A DNA stretch of 64,000 bases from an uncultured Flavobacteriaceae bacterium (GTDB lineage: Bacteria > Bacteroidota > Bacteroidia > Flavobacteriales > Flavobacteriaceae), in contig CANMFQ010000018.1 in the NCBI GenBank assembly GCA_947497145.1, positions 31,879 through 95,878 on the forward strand, given 5' to 3'. The notes under the pieces are model-generated. The model saw only the letters and a program-made list of their open reading frames with translations, ran no database searches and was not told the DNA's origin. Shown piece after piece: positions 57,831 through 64,000 of this stretch. Made by a program: the position numbers and the translations under genes. Each line of letters starts with the position of its first letter. The stretch's first letter is position 1.

Positions 57831-59096
57831 TCAATCATCTATTTTAACATACTTAATGTCAACATTTTTATTGTTTTTGTGGTCATAGTTAATGTATCGT
57901 ATGGGTTTTGTGGTTAATCCAGACTTGTAAAAAAAAGTGCCCGATATACCAGAAAATCCTCTAAGGGTACCTAGTTTAGAGCCACGAACTAGTACTAAAT
58001 CAGCTTCGGTCGTATTGTCGATATAGATGTTTTCAAACGAAATACCACCTATGTCTCCCATTGGTTTGTAGTAGTTAGGTACTTCAAAATATATAATTGG
58101 GTATTTTTCTTTTTTATTGGTATTTTTAAGGGCACAGTCTTTAAATGTAACCGTAAAGGCTTCAGAGCGTTTTCGGGTATAGAGAATTCCCCAGTTCGAA
58201 TTTTCTACAAATAACTTGTTAAAGACAAGATTGCCTTTAACAGGGTTTTTTGCATTTGCACCAACAATAATTTCGGCGGCTACTTTGGTGTTTTCAATAG
58301 CGTGATTATTTCTTAAAATGCAATTTTCAAAATGAATTGAGATTTTTTGAGAGGTATTGTCTAATTTACGGAGTCCAACAACAACCCCAGCTCCAAAATT
58401 ATCTTCAAATATACAATCTTTCACCAAAATATGCTCAATGATATCTGTTGAGGTGTTGGGCTCTATGTCTAATCCAGCCCCTGGTAATGTTCCTTTGGTC
58501 TGGCTAAATTCGCTTTTTAATACCTTTATATTTCTTCCGCTAATAATACTTAAACCTTGTCTTCTGTTGTTAATGCACTTTACGTTTTCAATTAATATGT
58601 TTTCTGAGTATTTCTTATTTTTTGTTCCGGCAATATAGATACCATCACCGCCAGTATTTTTAATAGTTATATTTTTTATAATAAAATTCTCAGACCCTCT
58701 TATGTTTATACCATGTCTCCATTCTCCAGAAACATACTCATTTTTATTCATGGATAAAACAGAACCCTCGCCTATGATTGAAATATCTTTACAATTGGTA
58801 AACCTCATAAGTGCATCACTGTGATTAGGAAAAGCTTTTTCTTTTGCCTTTATTTCAACTCCTTTATCAATAAGGATAACTTTGTTGGCAATATTATGAA
58901 ATCGTAAAGGCGAGATAATCCAAGGTGTAGATTTATAATCAAGTATAATAGTATCGTAATTGGAGTGCATTGCTTCAATTATTGCTTCGGTATCATTGTT
59001 GCTGTAAAGTGTTGATATCTTTAAAGATTGCCCGGGTAGAAAGGAAGAGTATGTTATAATGAAAAAACTAATAATTCGGATGATAAATTTACACAT
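57831..59096 (-). CDS. Secreted right-handed parallel beta-helix protein
   Basis: A 421-aa protein with a signal peptide (FIIRIISFFIITYSSFLPG) and no PKD or lipobox, so it is exported rather than anchored. The body is a beta-helix: NTGGDGIYIAGTKNKKYSEN, then NNRRQGLSIISGRNIKVLKS and GAGLDIEPNTSTDIIEHILV. These strings are shared with the two flanking lipoproteins, which makes it a third, more diverged paralogue. It is convergent with the giant lipoprotein gene (6-bp gap). The family resembles polysaccharide lyases or epimerases in fold, but catalytic residues cannot be assigned. Confidence 0.85.
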   Translation of the reverse strand: MCKFIIRIISFFIITYSSFLPGQSLKISTLYSNNDTEAIIEAMHSNYDTIILDYKSTPWIISPLRFHNIANKVILIDKGVEIKAKEKAFPNHSDALMRFTNCKDISIIGEGSVLSMNKNEYVSGEWRHGINIRGSENFIIKNITIKNTGGDGIYIAGTKNKKYSENILIENVKCINNRRQGLSIISGRNIKVLKSEFSQTKGTLPGAGLDIEPNTSTDIIEHILVKDCIFEDNFGAGVVVGLRKLDNTSQKISIHFENCILRNNHAIENTKVAAEIIVGANAKNPVKGNLVFNKLFVENSNWGILYTRKRSEAFTVTFKDCALKNTNKKEKYPIIYFEVPNYYKPMGDIGGISFENIYIDNTTEADLVLVRGSKLGTLRGFSGISGTFFYKSGLTTKPIRYINYDHKNNKNVDIKYVKIDD

Positions 59097-59939
59097 TAGG
59101 ACTATTATTTACTTGTTATTTTTTAGATCAGTCTACTACTTGGTAGTGTTTTTTTTATTAAAACTAAGTAACATATTCGTAGTAGATATTTAATAATTAT
59201 GGTTTTATAGTATTTAACTTGCTAGTTTTTTATGACACAAATTAAGCGTTAATGATATAAAAAAAATATTTAATCTGCTTTATGTAGTAAAACTTCGTTA
59301 TCAAGCTTAAAAGTACTATCATGTAAATTACGTATTTGAATCAACCTATTTAGCACTTTGTTTTTAAACTGTATGTGAATACTAAAACGATTGATAGTAT
59401 AAATTAATGACCAATAATATGCAAGACTACATCCATGAAAAAGACAACAATTTTTTTTAATTTTTTTTTAATTATTTCGTTTAAGTCTACGATTAGTGGT
59501 TTTGTTTACAGGTAATGTTTTTAAGATAGCGATTAAATCGCTCTACGTTCTCCATTTCTAATTAGGAAACCTATAATATCTGCTGAAGGGAGTAGTAAAT
59601 AATATAGTAAGCAATAATACAAGAGAGTATTAGGTTTTTAAATGGATAGTACTTATTTATGAGGTGTTAGTGTCGTAGCTGTTTATCGATATTAAAAAAT
59701 AAAATGATGTATTTTGTCGATTTTTTTTAACAATATACTGTAGTTCATCTATTACATTATTTGACTAGCAACAATTTTAACTGATTACAGTTTAATAGGT
59801 AAGATGTATTGGAGCAAAGGGAAAATGTTAAGTGAGTTTTAGCATTATTTTTTCTTTTGAGGAATTGCATTTTTGTTACAAAATAACAATGAACCCAAAT
59901 CATTGTGCTTTTAACACTAGTATTTATAAAAACCTACTT
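59097..59939. other. Long AT-rich divergent intergenic region before the second PKD lipoprotein
   Basis: 843 bp with no supportable gene. It includes long T-runs (about 59450-59475) and ATTTTGTCGA at 59711-59720. A GTG-started extension of the downstream frame (from 59832) is not used because the lipoprotein signal begins at ATG 59940. Confidence 0.5.
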
Positions 59940-61586
59940 ATGAAAACGTACCTTTCAAAGATTGCAGCTATTCTTTGTTGTTTTAATTTAGTACTGTCAT
60001 GCACGGCAGATACAGATTTGTTATTCGATTCTGTTACATCGTCTAAAGAGGAGGAAGCTATGGTTACCGGTGTGCGGGCGAAAAATCCATTGATTGCTTC
60101 GGCTATACCAAATATCACTTCCGGTGAGGCCCCTTTGGAGGTGATTTTTCAAGGAGCGGTATCTTCACAGGGTAAAAGTATTGTTACTTATTTTTGGGAT
60201 TTTAAGGATGGCACCACTAATAATGAGGTGAATCCTACTCACGTATTTGAAAATCCAGGGGTCTATCTGGTAGAATTTACAGTAACGCATAAAAATGGTA
60301 CTAAAAGCACTGTGAATAGTACTATAACGGTTAGTGAGCCTGCTAATAATGAGGAGGAAGAAGTAGAGAGTAGTTACCCAACAAATGCTGTTTTTGCTTC
60401 TTCGTATGGGTTCGATGCAGATGATGCTACAGAGGCATTTAAAGATGCACTTAATTCAGGAAACTCTTTCATTGTAATAGATAAACAAACTACTGATTGG
60501 ATTATACAACCAACCAAACTTTATGATTTAACTAATATGACTATTGTGTTTGAACCAGGGGTAAAACTACGCGCTAAATCTGGTGCTTTTACTTCTCAAA
60601 ATAGTATTTTGTTTAATTTGGTTAGGCCAAAAAATTTGGTCATTATAGGTAATGATGCAGAATTTGTAATGAATAAAACAGAATATACAGATGGTGAAGG
60701 TAGGCATGCAATAGCGATTAAAGGAGGAGATGGAGTTATTCTTAAAGGCTTAACACTGCGTGATAGTGGTGGGGATGGAATTTACCTTGCTGGATCATCA
60801 ACTACAGGAAGTTATTCAAAGAATATTGTCATAGAAGATGTTGTTTCAACCAATAACAGAAGACAGGGCATGTCTATAATTAGTGCTCAGGATGTTTGGG
60901 TGCGAAATTCAGAGTTTACAAAATCAAATGGCACTAGCCCTGAAGCAGGTGTAGACTTAGAGCCTAATAATGCTGAAGAGCGATTGGTAAATATTAATTT
61001 TTCTAATTGTAAATTTAGTAATAATAATAGTTCTGGATTTGTAGTGGGGCCGGGGAAGCTAAACAGCTCTTCCATACCTATAAGTATTAGGGTAATCGAT
61101 TCAGAATTTAGTAATAATACGGTATCACCAGAAAATTCTAGGGCTATCAGAACAGAAATGCTGTTAGGGCAAGGTATTCACGATGATCCTGTAAAAGGAA
61201 GTGTGCAATTTGAAAGAATTACTTTTAGAGGTAGTAAATACCGCATAGTGTATGGAAAAACAGCAGCCGATTCTTATACAGTCTCTTTTAAAGATTCCAA
61301 GGCATATAATGTAGCAAATTCCGGCACTGGTTCAGTTATAGAGTTGCAATACTCGTCGGTAGAAAATACGTTAGGTGGTTTTCAATTTGGTGATTTTTAT
61401 TTGGAATATAGTACGAATGTTCCCTTTATGAAAATTTTAGCACCAAATACAGCAGGCTTTATCGTAAAGGACGTTAACGGTGATTTTAGAATTAAAGAGC
61501 CTTTTGATAATCCTATACAGTATACAGGAGGTTATAATCCTGTAAGCAATAGTAATGTAAATATTATCTATCAACATATAAATTAG
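59940..61586 (+). CDS. PKD-domain beta-helix surface lipoprotein (paralogue of the giant lipoprotein)
   Basis: A 548-aa lipoprotein: SPII signal (IAAILCCFNLVLSC, Cys21), one PKD domain (about residues 49-138, with YFWDFKDGTTNNEVNPTHVF), a short acidic linker (NNEEEEVESS), then a beta-helix (about 145-548). The beta-helix is about 85-90% identical by eye to the C-terminus of the 1,360-aa protein, including NNRRQGMSIISAQDVWVRNS and PEAGVDLEPNNAEERLVNIN. It looks like the same protein without the CBM96-like module, acidic repeat and six of the PKD domains. ATG 59940 is chosen to place the signal peptide at the N-terminus. Confidence 0.9.
   Translation: MKTYLSKIAAILCCFNLVLSCTADTDLLFDSVTSSKEEEAMVTGVRAKNPLIASAIPNITSGEAPLEVIFQGAVSSQGKSIVTYFWDFKDGTTNNEVNPTHVFENPGVYLVEFTVTHKNGTKSTVNSTITVSEPANNEEEEVESSYPTNAVFASSYGFDADDATEAFKDALNSGNSFIVIDKQTTDWIIQPTKLYDLTNMTIVFEPGVKLRAKSGAFTSQNSILFNLVRPKNLVIIGNDAEFVMNKTEYTDGEGRHAIAIKGGDGVILKGLTLRDSGGDGIYLAGSSTTGSYSKNIVIEDVVSTNNRRQGMSIISAQDVWVRNSEFTKSNGTSPEAGVDLEPNNAEERLVNINFSNCKFSNNNSSGFVVGPGKLNSSSIPISIRVIDSEFSNNTVSPENSRAIRTEMLLGQGIHDDPVKGSVQFERITFRGSKYRIVYGKTAADSYTVSFKDSKAYNVANSGTGSVIELQYSSVENTLGGFQFGDFYLEYSTNVPFMKILAPNTAGFIVKDVNGDFRIKEPFDNPIQYTGGYNPVSNSNVNIIYQHIN
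60375..61584 (+). repeat. Copy 2 of the 1.2-kb direct repeat (beta-helix domain)
   Basis: Direct repeat of 56610-57822. The two copies flank the convergent gene at 57831-59096, so recombination between them could delete it. Confidence 0.85.
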
Positions 61587-61684
61587 TAAACTAGTACGAC
61601 ATATCCATAGCTTTTCTTTATTCTATGGTATTATGTGAGTGAGTACACTAGTATCTACTTGTTGATTTAATTTGCATTTGTTTC

Positions 61685-61932
61685 AACCATAGAAAGAAAT
61701 CACAAACAAGGTATAGTTACAATAAACGACAAAGCTAGCGGTATGTTAAAAATGAAGAAAACACCATCTAAAGAAACCAAAGTCTTGCAAGAAGCAATTA
61801 TAGAACTGCTAGAAGACTGGATTCCATAGATTTTTACAATAACATCCGATAATGGGAAAGAATTTGCAGAACATCAAAAAGTAGTAGAGAAACTATATAT
61901 AGACTTTTATTTTGCACACCTATATCATTCTT
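61685..61932 (+). pseudogene. IS30-family transposase remnant (DDE core fragment)
   Basis: The plus strand encodes ERNHKQGIVTINDKASGMLK, then a stop, then IFTITSDNGKEFAEHQKVVE and IDFYFAHLYHS. TSDNGKEF...H is the second catalytic Asp region of IS30 transposases. The N-terminal part and the end of the gene are missing. The fragment is cut at its 3' side exactly where the IS982 end begins. Confidence 0.8.
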
Positions 61933-61945
61933 AACCTGAGTTCGA

Positions 61946-63048
61946 TTAAAACAGGCATAGTTGTTCTGTAGTCTCGATACCTTTTATCGATGGTTTTTTT
62001 GGGAGGAAGCAATAGGCCAATAGACCCGAAATAAGGTTTGCTACGAAGTTGATGATGCTCCTGTGCCTTGAATGCTCCACCTGGTACACGTTCTTGAGTT
62101 CGTCGTTGACGGTCTCTATCAGGGAACGCTTTCGCAGTAGTATTTTGTCGGCAATGGTCATCAGCTGGTTCTTCATGTTGTTCCTTATCTGGGTGACAAG
62201 ATGTATACCGTCGGCGAAGAGCGTCTGCATGAGTTCCCTTCTGATATTGTAGCCTTTGTCGGCATAGATCTCGCCGAAAATTTTTTCAGGAAGTTTCTCT
62301 TTTTCAAGGGTTCCCTATCGTCCACGTGGGCCTGGGAGATGCAGAGCTCCAGTATCTCGCACCTCTCGTTTATCAACAGGTGGAGCTTGAAGTCGTGGAA
62401 CCATCCCATCGTGGATTTACCCGTGATGGCTACCCCGTTGAAGACCTTGTTTCTTTTTATTATCTAGTTAAAGGTTAAAACCCTGCAATTCCATTGCAGT
62501 AACTTTAGTTTCTATAAATGTTTTAGTTTCATAGCGATGAGTGGTTCAAGAGTATCTTGAGCGTTTAATGGGTGAAAAACCTATTCAGTAATTGAATATT
62601 AGGCAATGTTAAAAAAAGAATTTAATTCTTTCATTTTAAAACTATGGACTTCTAGTCTATAGTGGTTTATTCTTTTGTTGTTGCACACCCTGATCTTGGT
62701 GGAATCAGCAAAGGATATACCAGTACAGTTGCCAAGGATAACGGCCTTCAAAAACAACGTCATGGGCAGAAGACACCTTCCCATAAGTTCCACGAAGCGG
62801 TTATAGGACACTGTCCCAGGGAAATCTGCCCTCATGTGTAGCTTGACCCGCTCCAGATAAAAGTGCTTAAACGTCCGATAGCCGCTCAGGTGGAAGAGCG
62901 CCATTATCGTGATTATCTCAGACTTGGACATGGTTGGTGGACGTTTGGAGGGGTTGCCCAGAAGCTTTTTTTGGACAACATTGTCATATTCCTTGCAGAA
63001 CTCGTCCACAAGACAGAAAATTTCGGTAACTTGATGGTCTGTAAGTAT
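61946..63048 (-). pseudogene. IS982-family transposase, frameshifted and interrupted
   Basis: N-terminal part (63048-62672): ILTDHQVTEIFCLVDEFCKE, TMSKSEIITIMALFHLSGYR, SGYRTFKHFYLERVKLHMRA and the catalytic-region GISFADSTKIRVCNNKRI. The expected ATG start reads ATA at 63046-63048. A 204-bp insertion (62462-62665) then breaks the frame. The reading resumes as KVFNGVAITGKSTMGWFHDF through SQAHVDDREPLKK. It shifts frame at an AAAAAATTTT tract near 62283, and continues EIYADKGYNIRRELMQTLFA to ETVNDELKNVYQVEHSRHRS. It is not functional. Confidence 0.85.
62462..62665. mobile_element. Unidentified 204-bp insertion inside the IS982 transposase
   Basis: It splits the conserved NNKRI/KRNKVF junction. 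AATAAA is present on both sides (62456-62461 and 62666-62671, minus-strand reading), consistent with a 6-bp target duplication. The inside has a CTGCAAT/ATTGCAG hairpin and AAAGAATT/AATTCTTT, but no clear terminal inverted repeats and no transposase. Confidence 0.55.
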
Positions 63049-63194
63049 GGTGGATTTTTTTTAAAAAATTTATTGTTTGTCAATACTTTAAATTACAAAA
63101 AATTCGGTTTTTTCCTATAGGAATATCAATAAATATTAATGGAACTCAGGTTCTTTGGAAAGAGGTTCTAATGAAAATTTAAATGGGTTGATAC

Positions 63195-63656
63195 GGCAAA
63201 ATATCCCTAAAAAGACAAAGTTTAATTTACACTCCCACTTGAATTCAGCGTATGTTCTTCCTTGTTTACGAAGATGTGTGTAAAGTGTTCCTGATGCTTT
63301 CTTACCTTCGCAAACGTGTTGATAAATACGTTCTGCAGAAACGGTAGGTTTTCCTTGTTTTTTCAAAACACTAACAACTTGTTTTGGGCTATAATCTTGA
63401 CGCAACAGTGCTTCGATTTTCTCCTGTATTTCTAAGGTAAATTTTCGACACTGGTGCTTTTCTTTTTGAAGTTTAGCGTATTTAAATTAGCTAATTTGTC
63501 CTTGTAAATCCCAGTGCGCTTATCTGAATTTCGCTTGAGTACTCTATTAATTACGGATTTATCTTTACCTATAGCATTAGGAATTTCTATTTGTTTGTAG
63601 CCTTGTTTTAGCATACGTCTAATTATGTACCTATGTGATTGGGTTAAATGTGACAT
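63195..63656 (-). pseudogene. IS30-family transposase remnant (N-terminal HTH and middle)
   Basis: The minus strand starts at ATG 63654-63656 with MSHLTQSHRYIIRRMLKQGY and IGKDKSVINRVLKRNSDKRT, the IS30 HTH_38 domain. A frameshift lies near 63480. The next frame gives KLQKEKHQCRKFTLEIQEKI and LLRQDYSPKQVVSVLKKQGK, then SGTLYTHLRKQGRTYAE, after which homology ends. It lacks the catalytic core. It complements, without overlap, the plus-strand core fragment on the other side of the IS982 element. Confidence 0.8.
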
Positions 63657-63923
63657 CACAACTCTTTTTTTTGGCGATTTGAGACCGTAAGATAACATAT
63701 CCATTAAAACTAGAAGGAGAGAGATTTCTCTTTTTCGGTTTTGAAAAATTAATTTCTATGATCTTAAATCTAAAAGATACATTTATTAGTTGAATCTAAG
63801 GAATTTCTCATTATTGCATTTATTGCAACTCAACCAAAACTAACCGAAACTGTAATTCATCTAGGAAATAAATTTTTCCGAATGTAGTGAATGTGTTATC
63901 TTAGTTTGTAGCTAATCAGTTGC

Positions 63924-63998
63924 TTAACCCGCATTATTCATCGCTTGTATAAGTTTAGGAATTTTCATTTTCAAATTATCAAACACAGATATTGAGCA
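63924..63998 (-). CDS. C-terminal end of an ORF running off the right edge
   Basis: The minus strand is open from the window edge to TAA 63924-63926, encoding CSISVFDNLKMKIPKLIQAM followed by NNAG. Its position in a mobile-element cluster makes a transposase tail plausible, but 24 residues are too few to assign a family. Confidence 0.35.
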   Translation of the reverse strand, partial: CSISVFDNLKMKIPKLIQAMNNAG

Positions 63999-64000
63999 GG

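Larger units (their letters stand above)
61933..63152 (-). mobile_element. IS982-family insertion sequence (degenerate)
   Basis: A 1,220-bp element with matching ends: AACCTGAGTTCGATTAA (61933-61949) and, inverted, AACCTGAGTTCCATTAA (63152-63136), 16 of 17 identical. CTT flanks both sides (61930-61932 and 63153-63155), a possible 3-bp target duplication. Its coding DNA is visibly more GC-rich than the host, which suggests acquisition from another lineage. Confidence 0.85.

Noticed and set aside
59832..59939. GTG start for the second PKD lipoprotein
   Set aside because: It would place 36 residues before a clear lipoprotein signal peptide; ATG 59940 puts the signal at the N-terminus.
61605..61628. 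CCATAG/CTATGG hairpin after the second PKD lipoprotein as terminator
   Set aside because: Only 6 bp of stem with a 12-nt loop and no T-run; not strong enough to call.
62278..62287. Programmed -1 frameshift in the IS982 transposase at AAAAAATTTT
   Set aside because: The tract does not fit X-XXY-YYZ in the reading frame, the gene is broken elsewhere (204-bp insert, lost start), and IS982 elements normally use one frame; simple decay is more likely.

Overview
The window is chromosomal DNA from a member of the Bacteroidota, most likely a marine Flavobacteriaceae. The evidence is a SusC/SusD pair, AT-rich DNA, weak or absent Shine-Dalgarno signals with several TTG starts, BshA (bacillithiol), a GH3/beta-lactamase-type fusion, a TamB of about 1,500 aa, an LptD-like protein and many lipoproteins with SPII signals. 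No rRNA, tRNA or CRISPR array was seen.

Layout. 1-5100: a SusD lipoprotein (cut by the window edge) and a SusC TonB-dependent receptor. 5402-18664: housekeeping genes (SAM methyltransferase, AI-2E-family permease, DUF4159, DUF1223, rsmE, tsaD, tamB, pfkA, gap, a BadF-type sugar kinase). 18746-20810: a decayed Tn3-family transposon with 38-bp-type inverted repeats and a 5-bp target duplication (CTTAT). It carries a broken resolvase, an apparently intact RelE/ParE-type toxin-antitoxin pair and a transposase tail. 20912-41592: ridA, lptD-like, amidase, mlaD-like, two Fe-S proteins, GH3 fusion, bshA, OmpA-like, AIM24-like, leuA-leuB, a helical-repeat protein and a DMT exporter.

41923-48380 is the most interesting island. 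It holds a WGR/HEAT-like protein, a winged-helix SWIM zinc-finger protein, a 232-nt candidate msr-msd RNA and a retron reverse transcriptase with NAxxH, YVDD and VTG motifs. This gene set matches the architecture called type XIII retron. The RNA has a 14-bp a1/a2 end pairing and a perfect 21-bp msd-type stem, both seen directly in the sequence.

48381-52914 is a surface-polysaccharide operon on the minus strand: GT4, initiating sugar-phosphate transferase, GT2, ATP-grasp, HAD. 53742-61586 holds three paralogous right-handed beta-helix surface or secreted proteins. Two are PKD-containing lipoproteins, and one of those has seven PKD domains, a CBM96/DNRLRE-like module and an acidic hexapeptide tandem repeat. 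61680-64000 is a mobile-element graveyard: an IS982 element with matched ends, frameshifted and carrying a 204-bp insertion, sits between two oppositely oriented IS30 fragments.
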